Origin: Gemmatimonadota bacterium
Lineage (GTDB): Bacteria > Latescibacterota > UBA2968
DNA length: 64,000 nucleotides
Reading direction: 5' to 3'
Assembly: GCA_026705765.1 (NCBI GenBank)
Contig: JAPPAB010000089.1
Location: 23,235-87,234 of the forward strand
Below the pieces are notes generated by a model. It did no database searches, was not told the DNA's origin, and saw nothing but the letters and a program-made list of their open reading frames with translations. The number at the start of each line of letters is the position of its first letter. Within the stretch, counting starts at the first letter, position 1. Of this stretch, positions 35,949-43,660 are shown one piece after another. The translations under genes and the position numbers were made by a program.

Positions 35949-36476
35949 ATGGCAATGAGTAAAGATAAAGGGCTACAAGCGTCAATAGATGGCTTTGCCC
36001 ATGAGCATATTGTTGTTGGAATGCTGATGAAAAAATATGGGAATGTTTCATTGGTCACCTTGCCACTGTCACCTTACGATATAATCATTGTGCGACCAGA
36101 TGAAGAACTTGGACGCGAAGATATTATCCGCGCTCAAGTAAAAACAGCAACTCGATCTATTAGCTTTACCGGTGGTACTAGAGGCGGTGTAGATAGAGAA
36201 TATATATCTGACGTTAAAAAATACCGACAATCAACAGAAACTTCAGATGTTGTCATTGGTATTCATCCGATAAACGGTAACTCATTTGAACTCTATTTCG
36301 TTCCCACTGTTCTAATTGAACAACTGGATCAAGACAGTATTTCCATTAACAAAATACAAGATCTGAAGAACAACTATGATGTTTTAGAGAATTGTAAGAA
36401 CAAGGATTTGATTATAGAAAAGTGCCTAGAGTATGGGATTCTTAAGAGTTCATATTTCTTGAGTACTCTTTTTTAA
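35949..36476 (+). CDS. Small PD-(D/E)XK-like nuclease, putative restriction partner
   Basis: A 175-residue protein with a recognisable PD-(D/E)XK layout: E19 in a first helix (HEHIVVGML), D44 in SPYDIIIV, and Q63-x-K65 in RAQVKTA. The Gln replaces the usual Glu/Asp, a variant known in several nucleases. The pattern resembles group-I-intron-type or DUF4365-like PDDEXK proteins. Position 18 nt after a DNA methyltransferase suggests a restriction enzyme or modification-dependent nuclease. It is AT-rich like the rest of the island. Its 3' end overlaps a small minus-strand gene by 35 nt. A second ATG two codons downstream is possible. I cannot exclude a non-catalytic or Mrr-like role. Confidence 0.72.
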   Translation: MAMSKDKGLQASIDGFAHEHIVVGMLMKKYGNVSLVTLPLSPYDIIIVRPDEELGREDIIRAQVKTATRSISFTGGTRGGVDREYISDVKKYRQSTETSDVVIGIHPINGNSFELYFVPTVLIEQLDQDSISINKIQDLKNNYDVLENCKNKDLIIEKCLEYGILKSSYFLSTLF

Positions 36477-36663
36477 TTCTTTGAAGCTCTCCTTGGATTT
36501 CGGGATCCGCGGCCATTTCGTTTAACTGTGCATCACCGTCTGTTTTATCAGAGATATTTTCTCTTATTCGGTGGCTTACGCGCTCAATAAGGAGCAATTG
36601 ATCATCTAAGGACAACCGACTGATATTTTCTTCTAATTCAGAAAGAAAGGATGGTGCAGACAT
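36442..36663 (-). CDS. Small antitoxin-like protein (LxLDDQLLLIERV type)
   Basis: The 73-residue acidic protein has a helical core ISRLSLDDQLLLIERVSHRIR. This resembles short addiction-module proteins found in cyanobacteria and uncultured lineages, in which SLDEQLLLIERLAHRIR-type helices are common. No cognate toxin gene is adjacent, so it may be an orphan. A start ATG at 36663 has AGGGGAA upstream. The gene runs against the nuclease gene and overlaps its last 35 nt, so the two transcripts are antisense. An inverted repeat at 36676-36711 lies directly upstream and may act as operator or terminator. Confidence 0.65.
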   Translation of the reverse strand: MSAPSFLSELEENISRLSLDDQLLLIERVSHRIRENISDKTDGDAQLNEMAADPEIQGELQRIKKEYSRNMNS

Positions 36664-36675
36664 GGTTGTTCCCCT

Positions 36676-36711
36676 AAAATCATCCCGCTCAAGATGGGCG
36701 CGGATGATTTT
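36676..36711. terminator. Hairpin at the right end of the defence island
   Basis: AAAATCATCC (36676-36685) pairs with GGATGATTTT (36702-36711), with three further inner pairs. On the plus strand it is followed by a T-rich stretch (TTCTTTT) and could end the island operon. On the minus strand it lies 12 nt before the antitoxin-like start and could be its operator. Confidence 0.55.
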
Positions 36712-36823
36712 TCTTTTACAACATCAAATTGTCTATTAACTTCCTGACCTACACGGCGACATGAAGTATAGAAAGAATTTTAAAAAAACAAGGCCAGATG
36801 TCCTTTCAAACTGGAGAACCTCG

Positions 36824-38155
36824 ATGAGCGGTGTTGCACCTGTTGATTTGCGAGAAGTTCGCAAGCAGGATTTACATCACGTATGGCATCCTTTGATGCA
36901 ATATGAGGGTAAGAGCGAAGACGATTTGCTCGTTATTGTGTCGGCGGATGGGTGTGAGATCACGGATTCGGATGGGAAAACTTATCTCGATGCGTATGGC
37001 GGGATATGGAATGTCAATGTGGGGTATGGTCGGGATGAGATTGTCGAAGCTGTGTATGAACAGATGAAAACACTCCCGTTTTATCCCATGACGCAGATCA
37101 ATGTGCCCGCGGCGCGACTCGCTGCGCGGTTGGCGGAATTGTCACCGGGCGATCTCAACCATTTCTTTTTTGTCAATAGCGGTTCAGAGGCTAATGAGAC
37201 CGCTATTAAAGTTGCGAGACAATACGGCAGGGCGACGCATCCGGGCGAAAGCCGCTTTAAAATTATCTGCCGGTATAAGGGCTATCACGGCTTTACGATG
37301 GGGGCTATGTCTGCGACCGGTCAGGTGAGGCGACGCGCGCCGTTTGAACCCCTGGCACCGGGATTTATCCACGTTGAGTTGCCCACTGACGATGCCCATG
37401 GGGCGGACGAGATCGCGCGGGTTATCGAACGTGAAGGTCCCGATACGGTCGCGGCGGTTCTTGCAGAACCCGTTGTTGGTGGTGGCGGCGTGCTTGTCCC
37501 GCCAGATGATTATTTTCCCGCTCTGCGCGATGTGTGCGACCACTATGGGTGTTTGCTGATGTTTGACGAGGTGATTACTGGTTTTGGGCGCACCGGGAAA
37601 TTGTTCGCTGCCGAGCACTGGGGTGTTGTGCCCGATGTGATGACGATTGCCAAGGGTGTGTCGAGCGGGTACCTGCCGCTGGGTGCATGCGCTGTTACCG
37701 AAAAGGTCTGGTCGGCATTTCTGGGAGGGGCGGATGAGGGAAAAGAATTTGCTCAGGTTTCCACGTATGGCGGTCATCCGGCATGTTGTGCTGCGGCGCT
37801 GGCAAATCTCGAAATTCTGACCCGGGAACGGCTGTGGGAAAATTCGGAGACTGTGGGTGCGTACTTGTTGGCGCGGCTCAAAGAACTGTCATCGCCTTTG
37901 ATCAAAGAAGTTAGAGGTCTGGGGCTTATGCTCGCAGTTGAGCTTCAAAATGAAGATGGGACGGAACTGGATAGCGAGAGGACGAAAAAGTTTGGCAGTG
38001 CGCTTCGAGACGCGGGTGTGATTACCGGGAAGATGAGTCATGTTATGGTCGGGTCTGAGCCTGTATTTACACTGGCGCCACCCCTGATTTTAACGGAGGA
38101 GCAAGCCGACCGAGTAGCAGGTGCGTTTGTGACTGCGCTTCGGGCTATAAGTTGA
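36824..38155 (+). CDS. Class III PLP-dependent aminotransferase
   Basis: Fold-type I aminotransferase of 443 residues, related to omega-amino acid:pyruvate and beta-alanine aminotransferases. The PLP lysine is in TIAKGVSSGYLPLGA (about residue 277). Other hallmarks are FFVNSGSEANETAIK, YHGFTMGAMSATG, the acidic MFDEVITGFGRTG and VSTYGGHPACCAAAL. The chosen ATG at 36824 has GGAG seven nucleotides upstream; the frame is open upstream to 36761 without a ribosome site. The amine donor cannot be assigned. A sodium symporter with its own ribosome site follows 59 nt downstream. It directly borders the defence island and has normal host composition. Confidence 0.92.
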   Translation: MSGVAPVDLREVRKQDLHHVWHPLMQYEGKSEDDLLVIVSADGCEITDSDGKTYLDAYGGIWNVNVGYGRDEIVEAVYEQMKTLPFYPMTQINVPAARLAARLAELSPGDLNHFFFVNSGSEANETAIKVARQYGRATHPGESRFKIICRYKGYHGFTMGAMSATGQVRRRAPFEPLAPGFIHVELPTDDAHGADEIARVIEREGPDTVAAVLAEPVVGGGGVLVPPDDYFPALRDVCDHYGCLLMFDEVITGFGRTGKLFAAEHWGVVPDVMTIAKGVSSGYLPLGACAVTEKVWSAFLGGADEGKEFAQVSTYGGHPACCAAALANLEILTRERLWENSETVGAYLLARLKELSSPLIKEVRGLGLMLAVELQNEDGTELDSERTKKFGSALRDAGVITGKMSHVMVGSEPVFTLAPPLILTEEQADRVAGAFVTALRAIS

Positions 38156-38214
38156 GTTGATAAATTCGCGGGCTGTTTAGATTTTTCGCCCCTGCGATCA
38201 CCACCGGAGTACGC

Positions 38215-39756
38215 ATGCACCTGAGTTGGATTGACTATGCCATCGTTCTCGTCTATGTCGGCGGCACCATCGTCGCTGGCACGTTGGCGCGCGGTGCCAT
38301 CAAGGGCATCTCCGACTTCCTCGTCGCTGGCCGCGGTCTCAAAATCCACATGGCCGTCGCCACTATGGTCTCAACGGGTCTCGGGCTGGTTACGGTCATG
38401 TACATGGCCGAGGAGGGCTTTAAATACGGCTTTGTGCCCTTCGTCTTTGGCCTCATGGCGCTGATTACCACCGTGATCATCGGCCGCACGGGCTTCATCG
38501 TCAGCCGCCTGCGCCATTTGCAGGTGATGACCGTGCCCGAATTCTACGAACTCAAGTACACGCGCGGCGTGCGCTTGCTCGGCGGTATCATCCTCACTCT
38601 CGCCGGCACCCTCAACATGGGGCTTTTTCCCATCCTCGGCAGCAAGTTCGTCGTCGGCTTCACCGGCCTCGACAAGGAATACGTCAACTACGTCATGATC
38701 GGCATGTTGCTCATCGTCGTCTTCTACACGCTGATGGGCGGCATGGTCTCGGTGGTGCTGACGGACTTCGCTCAGTTCGTGCTGCTGGCGCTGGGGTTTT
38801 TCTTCGGCACGTATGTCATTCTCAATCATCCGCAACTCGGCTGGGACAACCTCGTCCAGGCCGTGCAAATCCACAAAGGTGATATCGGCTTTGACCCCAT
38901 AGCCAATCCCGGCTACGGCATCTCAATGATCTTATTTCTATTCTGCGTCGGCCTGGTCGGCGTGGTCTGGCAACCCGAAATGATGCGGCCGCTGAGTGCC
39001 GAAAGCCCCAAGGTGGCCCGCCGCGTGTTCTGGATTTCTTCTGCCACAGTTATGGGGCGGGCGATGGTGCCGATGTTTTGGGGCATCGCGGCACTGGCCT
39101 ATTTTGGCAATCCCGAACTCGACCCCCACTACGCCATGCCCGAAATGCTCGGCAAAATCCTGCCCATAGGCATCGCTGGCCTGCTCATGGCCGGGATGTT
39201 CGCGGCCTTCATGTCCACCCACGACAGCTATCTGCTGGCCTGGAGTGGCGTCATCGTCCGCGATGTGGTTTCGCCGATCAAGGCCATGCTCGCCAAGTCG
39301 AGCGGCGAGCGCGAAGCAGACGGAACCTGGGGCGGGCTATCGAGCGAGCGCGAGATCTACTGGACCCGGGCTATCGTCGTCATCCTCGCTGCCTTCTTGG
39401 CCATTTTCGGCGCGCTCTACCAGCTTCCCGAGACGGCCTTCCGATTTATGTACGTCACCGGCAGTATCTACTTCTCCGGCTGCGTCGGCACCGTGGCCCT
39501 GGGACTGTACTGGAAAAAGGCCAATACTCCAGGTGCGTACTGCGCCTTGATCTTAGGCGCACTGGTGCCGCTCAACTTCCTGATTATGACCGAAAACCAG
39601 CACCTGGTGCCCGAATTTTTGTTGCCACTGGTCGAAAACTCCAACCTCGTCGGAATTACCAGCCTGGCTCTGGGCGGCCTCGCCATGCTGGTCGTCGCCT
39701 CGCTCACGCAGCGCTCGCACCCGCCGCGTCCTTTAGACTTTAGCAACATGGAGTAG
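38215..39756 (+). CDS. Sodium:solute symporter (SSS family)
   Basis: A 513-residue transporter of the LeuT-fold SSS family with about thirteen membrane segments. Typical stretches are SDFLVAGRGLKIHMAVATMVSTGLG near the start and AGLLMAGMFAAFMSTHDSYLLAWSG in the middle. The DSYL region corresponds to the conserved sodium-site helix. The substrate is unknown (sugars, amino acids, pantothenate, iodide and urea are used by relatives). Codons end in C much more often than in flanking genes (atc, gtc, ctc, ggc, gcc), suggesting acquisition from another genome. A CGGAG ribosome site precedes the ATG. A 59-residue membrane protein starts 4 nt after the stop. Confidence 0.93.
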   Translation: MHLSWIDYAIVLVYVGGTIVAGTLARGAIKGISDFLVAGRGLKIHMAVATMVSTGLGLVTVMYMAEEGFKYGFVPFVFGLMALITTVIIGRTGFIVSRLRHLQVMTVPEFYELKYTRGVRLLGGIILTLAGTLNMGLFPILGSKFVVGFTGLDKEYVNYVMIGMLLIVVFYTLMGGMVSVVLTDFAQFVLLALGFFFGTYVILNHPQLGWDNLVQAVQIHKGDIGFDPIANPGYGISMILFLFCVGLVGVVWQPEMMRPLSAESPKVARRVFWISSATVMGRAMVPMFWGIAALAYFGNPELDPHYAMPEMLGKILPIGIAGLLMAGMFAAFMSTHDSYLLAWSGVIVRDVVSPIKAMLAKSSGEREADGTWGGLSSEREIYWTRAIVVILAAFLAIFGALYQLPETAFRFMYVTGSIYFSGCVGTVALGLYWKKANTPGAYCALILGALVPLNFLIMTENQHLVPEFLLPLVENSNLVGITSLALGGLAMLVVASLTQRSHPPRPLDFSNME

Positions 39757-39760
39757 TGCA

Positions 39761-39940
39761 ATGGACGTCGAAACCTGGAAAGTCTTCTGGCAATTCGTCT
39801 TTATCGCCGCTAGCGTCCTCTTTTACGGCATTGTCATCGCCGTCGCCTGCAAAGGCTTTGGCGATGTGGTCCAGATGATCCGCAACATGGCTGCTGGCCG
39901 CGGGGCCAGCGAATCCGCCTCAGACTCCCAGCACGAATGA
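39761..39940 (+). CDS. Small single-span membrane protein, putative symporter accessory subunit
   Basis: A 59-residue open frame, ATG at 39761 and TGA at 39938-39940. It has one membrane helix (about residues 10-30, VFWQFVFIAASVLFYGIVIAV) flanked by MDVETWK and CKGFGDVVQMIRNM, and a Ser/Glu-rich tail. Only 4 nt separate it from the symporter, and the GGAG before its start lies inside the symporter's last codons, so translation is probably coupled. It shares the symporter's C-ending codon preference. Several SSS and NSS transporters have small partners of this kind (for example MctP and MetS systems). I cannot match this one to a named family. Confidence 0.7.
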   Translation: MDVETWKVFWQFVFIAASVLFYGIVIAVACKGFGDVVQMIRNMAAGRGASESASDSQHE

Positions 39941-39987
39941 CGCAGCGCATATACTGGCGTTGCGCTAATTCAATCAAGGAAACCTCA

Positions 39988-40455
39988 ATGATCAATGCGA
40001 CCTTATGCTATGTCAAAAATGAGAATAAGACGCTGATGCTGCACCGAGTGAAAAAGGAAAATGACATACACGAGGGCAAATGGAATGGCCTGGGTGGCAA
40101 GATGGAAGCGGGCGAGACGCCTGAGGAATGCGTGATTCGAGAGGTGCGCGAAGAGAGTGGTCTGCAGATTCAAAATCCCTCTTTACGAGGTGTGCTCACG
40201 TTTCCAAAATTTGATGGGATTAATGACTGGTTGGCTTTTGTGTTTACTGCGGAGAGGTTCACGGGTGAGTTGATCGACTCGAGTGAAGGTGTCCTGAAAT
40301 GGATTGACGACTCAGAACTGCTCGATCTCAACCTTTGGGAAGGCGATAAAATTTTTCTGAAGTGGTTACACCAGGATGCGTTTTTTTCGGGTAAATTTAC
40401 GTATGAAAACAAGCGGTTGATCGATCACGATGTTGTGTTTCACACATTTATTTAA
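39988..40455 (+). CDS. NUDIX hydrolase, MutT-like
   Basis: A 155-residue pyrophosphohydrolase with a full Nudix box: GGKMEAGETPEECVIREVRE then ESGL, which fits GX5EX7REUXEEXGU exactly. It most resembles 8-oxo-dGTP diphosphatases (LMLHRVKKENDIHEGKWNGLGGK), which clean the nucleotide pool, but other nucleotide substrates are possible. The ATG at 39988 has AAGGA eight nucleotides upstream; the frame is open to 39937 but that would overlap the small membrane protein. The 3' end overlaps the convergent sugar isomerase by 8 nt. Codon usage returns to the host pattern here. Confidence 0.92.
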   Translation: MINATLCYVKNENKTLMLHRVKKENDIHEGKWNGLGGKMEAGETPEECVIREVREESGLQIQNPSLRGVLTFPKFDGINDWLAFVFTAERFTGELIDSSEGVLKWIDDSELLDLNLWEGDKIFLKWLHQDAFFSGKFTYENKRLIDHDVVFHTFI

Positions 40456-41305
40456 CTTCTTCTAAAACCCGCCGCAGATAAGCCGCATCTTCTTTTGCCC
40501 ATGCTTCCAAATTTGGAGGCGTTGTTTGCGCGTAACCTACTTGGCGGATTATGGTTTCATCGAATTTGTATTCGGTGTGGACGGATAAGGGTCCGTCAAA
40601 TCCCATTTCGTGCAATAACCCCAGGCAGCGATGCCAATCTACGCATCCTTCGCCAGCTTTTGTGAAGCAGGGACGATAGCGCGGTATTTGACCTTCCGGT
40701 TGCGGTAGATAATACGCATCTTTAATGCCCACGACTGAGATATAATCCCGAATCATCGCCAATCCCATTGCCCAGTCTTCTCCATCCAGTGCCAGATGTC
40801 CGAAATCGGGGTATGCGCCCATGTATTGCGGGGCAAAACCTTTAATGAGGTGCATCAATCCTGCGCAGTTGCTTCCCAGACAAGGCCCGCTGTGAATCTG
40901 ATAGCAGGTCTGTACGCCGTATTTTTCACTCAGGACCACAATTTTTGCCAGGTCTCTTCGCGCTGCATCTACAACTTGCCAGTAATCATCGCCGGGCTGA
41001 TATTTCCAGAATCCGATTTTGAGACGGGGTATTTCGGCTTCGGCGCAGGCGGTATAGTAATTTTCTATTTCTGGTGAGTCTGGATCTACGAGTGTCACGG
41101 GCGCGGTGACCATAGGGCAGATCAGGTCCTGACTGCGCCAGACTTCGGCTGCTTTGGGCAACACTTCAATTACATTGTCTGCGTGAATGGGATGGCCCGG
41201 ACGCACGCACAGGTCAATGCCGTCATAGCCCAGTTCTATCGCTTTTTCGCCCAGTTCAGGCACAGAATACTGGGCAAAAAATTTGGAGTTGATAATGAGT
41301 TCCAT
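40448..41305 (-). CDS. Sugar phosphate isomerase/epimerase (xylose-isomerase-like TIM barrel)
   Basis: A 285-residue AP-endonuclease-2/xylose-isomerase-like TIM barrel. Typical beginning GEKAIELGYDGIDLCVRPGHP; metal-site candidates are histidines and acids in YQIHSGP, YPDFGHLALDGEDW, VGIKDAYYLP and LSVHTEY. This family includes sugar isomerases, epimerases and myo-inosose dehydratases; the substrate cannot be set from sequence. No signal peptide is seen. The gene ends in an 8-nt overlap with the NUDIX gene. Upstream is the divergent PhyH gene. Homologues are often found near PhyH and oxidoreductase genes in Planctomycetes and Latescibacteria-like genomes. Confidence 0.85.
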   Translation of the reverse strand: MELIINSKFFAQYSVPELGEKAIELGYDGIDLCVRPGHPIHADNVIEVLPKAAEVWRSQDLICPMVTAPVTLVDPDSPEIENYYTACAEAEIPRLKIGFWKYQPGDDYWQVVDAARRDLAKIVVLSEKYGVQTCYQIHSGPCLGSNCAGLMHLIKGFAPQYMGAYPDFGHLALDGEDWAMGLAMIRDYISVVGIKDAYYLPQPEGQIPRYRPCFTKAGEGCVDWHRCLGLLHEMGFDGPLSVHTEYKFDETIIRQVGYAQTTPPNLEAWAKEDAAYLRRVLEEVK

Positions 41306-41431
41306 TTGAATGGTTCCTTATTCTATATGGGGAAATCGTACGTTTCATCTCCCAGGCCGTATGGCTCAAGGGAGATTTTGAGGATCCGCCTTGAGGGCCA
41401 GAGAGGCGCGATGGTCGTATCTCAGAACCAG

Positions 41432-41460
41432 TTTGATTTCTGACCACTGACCCATTATAC
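41432..41460 (+). promoter_or_regulatory. Sigma70-like promoter of the PhyH operon
   Basis: TTGATT (41432-41437), a 17-bp spacer and a perfect -10-like TATACT (41455-41460). Transcription would start about 40 nt before the ATG at 41508. The rest of the divergent gap (41306-41507) shows no other feature. Confidence 0.65.
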
Positions 41461-41507
41461 TGCTTATGCGGTGTATTCGGTAGTTAAAACGACATGGAGA
41501 AAATGAA

Positions 41508-42323
41508 ATGAAGACCCTGAACACAAAAGAAGTCGAAGCATTTAGAGAGCAGGGATACCACATTGCACAGGGCGTGTTTGATGGAGATGAGATTGCGCGT
41601 TTGCGTGAGGGGTATGACTATATTCTCGAACTGGCAGCGCGGACAGATCTTTCCGATGCAATTCTTCAGGGCAAAGGCCGCGAGGTGCATATTCACTTGC
41701 AGACGCCCAGACCGATGGTTGGCACAAAGGCTGTTCCGTATCTGCGAAAAGTCCAGTGGCCGTCTCTCATTCACCCCGCGTTTGAGGAGATTCGGAATAG
41801 TGCGAAGTTTCCCGCGCTGTTAAAGCCGTTGATCGGAATGTCGTTGAAGCAGTATATCAATCAGATTAATTTCAAGATGCCCGGGGGAGATATTCACTTT
41901 CCATGGCATCAGGATATTCGCCCCACGCCAGCGTTTCGCGATCAGGTGAATAATTATGTGCAGACCATTATTGTGGTGGATGAGGCAACGATTGCCAATG
42001 GCTGTTTACACGTTGTGCCCGGCAGTCACAGATTGGGAAATTTGAAGGTGACGCGGTATGCAAAAGGAGAAGTCGAAGATCAGGTGGATATATCATCGGC
42101 TGTGCCGTGTGAGGCAATGCCGGGTGATGTGGTGATGTTCACGTCTTATACGGTTCACGGTTCGGTACCAAATACGACGGATAAGCCGCGGCGTTCGTAT
42201 ATCAATGGATTTGTCCGCGCTTCGGCGTGTGATGTGGGAAAGTGGGCATTTCTGGACGGGAAACCCGTTCCGATTACGAGTGACCGCGATTATCACGAGA
42301 TTCGCTATGGGGCTGCCGGTTAA
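41508..42323 (+). CDS. Phytanoyl-CoA dioxygenase (PhyH)-family iron/2-oxoglutarate oxygenase
   Basis: A 271-residue Fe(II)/2-oxoglutarate dioxygenase. The iron triad is H134 and D136 (FPWHQDIRP) and H217 (SYTVHGSVPN), with an arginine a few residues further (KPRRSYINGF) for 2-oxoglutarate. A double-stranded beta-helix is implied by CLHVVPGSHRLG and MPGDVVMF. Substrates of bacterial members range from phytanoyl-CoA to ectoine and secondary metabolites; none can be chosen here. The ATG has GGAG upstream and a promoter at 41432-41460. The ceramidase-like gene follows 17 nt downstream and must be co-transcribed. Confidence 0.92.
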   Translation: MKTLNTKEVEAFREQGYHIAQGVFDGDEIARLREGYDYILELAARTDLSDAILQGKGREVHIHLQTPRPMVGTKAVPYLRKVQWPSLIHPAFEEIRNSAKFPALLKPLIGMSLKQYINQINFKMPGGDIHFPWHQDIRPTPAFRDQVNNYVQTIIVVDEATIANGCLHVVPGSHRLGNLKVTRYAKGEVEDQVDISSAVPCEAMPGDVVMFTSYTVHGSVPNTTDKPRRSYINGFVRASACDVGKWAFLDGKPVPITSDRDYHEIRYGAAG

Positions 42324-42340
42324 ATAAAGAGAGGTTCACA

Positions 42341-43657
42341 ATGCGTACAGCAAAAGCTGGTTGGGCGCAGTTTGATTCAACGCCGTCACTGGGGCTGCCA
42401 ATGGGTGGGCGCGGTCCGCGGTTTTCACCCGGGTCTGAGGTGCTCGATCCTCTGGCCGCGCAGGCGGTTGTTATTGAAGATCAAAAGGGCTATCGCACGG
42501 TCTGGATTTCGATTGATATGATTGGGATGACATGGCATGTGACGAGTCGCTTGCGCTGTGAGTTGGCTTCGATAACGGGTATTCCTTTTGAAGCGATTGT
42601 TGTCAATTTTTCACATACGCACAGCGGTCCCATGTCCGGGTTTGAGGGATATGCTACGACCGTGGCTAAGCCAGCAGAACTCGAGGCTTATGAAACTGGT
42701 TTGCTGTCTCGCACAGTGAAAATGGTGATCGAAGCTATCGAGAATATGCGAGAGGTTTCTGTTTGTGTGCATCGCGGTACGTCTGAGATTGGGATTAACA
42801 GGCGCAGGCGGGGGGCCGATGGCAGTATGGGGATGAGGCCGAATCCAGATGGATATATGAATCGGGATCTCTGGGTGCTCGATCTCGTCGCGGAAGATGG
42901 ACGTTGTGTGGTGTTTAACTATGGATGCCATCCGGTGATGGTTTACGGTTTTGCGTGGGATGGCATTTCTGCTGATTTTCCCGGGGTGTGTCGCAATCGA
43001 TTGGTCGAATCTCTCAAACCGAATACCCACGCGCAGTTTATTCAGGGGCTTGCTGGCAATATTCGACCGCGCCGCCTCGCGGGTGCAGATGCGTTTCGCA
43101 AATCAACGCCAGAGGATGTTGTTGTGACGGGTGGTCAACTCGCGGATGATGTGCTCGCGGCTATGGATGCGGACGGTGAATTGCTGGAATTGGATCTCAA
43201 TTGCGTTTCGGGATTTGCGCTGGCGCCGCGCGACCAGGATGCGATTCCGCCTCTTACCCACTGGGAAGCACTTGTCAAAAGCGAGGCAGAACTCGAACAA
43301 AATCTGGGTGCGTACTGGGTCGAGCGTTTGGGGTCTGGCATACCGCCTGCGCGTTTTTTTCCCTGGGCGGTTGGTCTTATTCGCCTGACGGGGGAACACA
43401 CCATCGCGTGGCTTGGCAACGAAGTTGTTGCCGAGTGGCTTCCCTTGTTGAGGACTTATCTCAATGATCCGAATCTCATTGCCTGGGGATATTGTCAGGA
43501 TGGGCGCAATTACATGCCGACAGACGCGCTTATTCCCGAGGGTGGGTACGAGGTGGTCAGCGCGAATGCCTATACCAAAGCCGGTCCCGGTCCTTTTCAG
43601 ATTGGTATTAACGAGGTGATCGAGAAGACATTTCTCGAACTGGCCGAAAGGCTGTAA
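42341..43657 (+). CDS. Neutral/alkaline ceramidase-like N-terminal domain hydrolase
   Basis: A 438-residue protein related to the N-terminal domain of neutral ceramidases. It has MGGRGPRF near the start, DMIGMTWHV, and the zinc motif NFSHTHSGP (about residues 88-96), followed by YGCHPVM and QGLAGNIRPR. Neutral ceramidase is a zinc amidase whose histidines lie in these loops. The serine-containing active-site loop is not clearly visible, and the protein lacks a signal peptide and the C-terminal Ig-like domain. Many environmental bacteria encode such proteins with unknown substrate. It lies 17 nt after PhyH and 3 nt from a convergent gene. Confidence 0.82.
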   Translation: MRTAKAGWAQFDSTPSLGLPMGGRGPRFSPGSEVLDPLAAQAVVIEDQKGYRTVWISIDMIGMTWHVTSRLRCELASITGIPFEAIVVNFSHTHSGPMSGFEGYATTVAKPAELEAYETGLLSRTVKMVIEAIENMREVSVCVHRGTSEIGINRRRRGADGSMGMRPNPDGYMNRDLWVLDLVAEDGRCVVFNYGCHPVMVYGFAWDGISADFPGVCRNRLVESLKPNTHAQFIQGLAGNIRPRRLAGADAFRKSTPEDVVVTGGQLADDVLAAMDADGELLELDLNCVSGFALAPRDQDAIPPLTHWEALVKSEAELEQNLGAYWVERLGSGIPPARFFPWAVGLIRLTGEHTIAWLGNEVVAEWLPLLRTYLNDPNLIAWGYCQDGRNYMPTDALIPEGGYEVVSANAYTKAGPGPFQIGINEVIEKTFLELAERL

Positions 43658-43660
43658 TGG

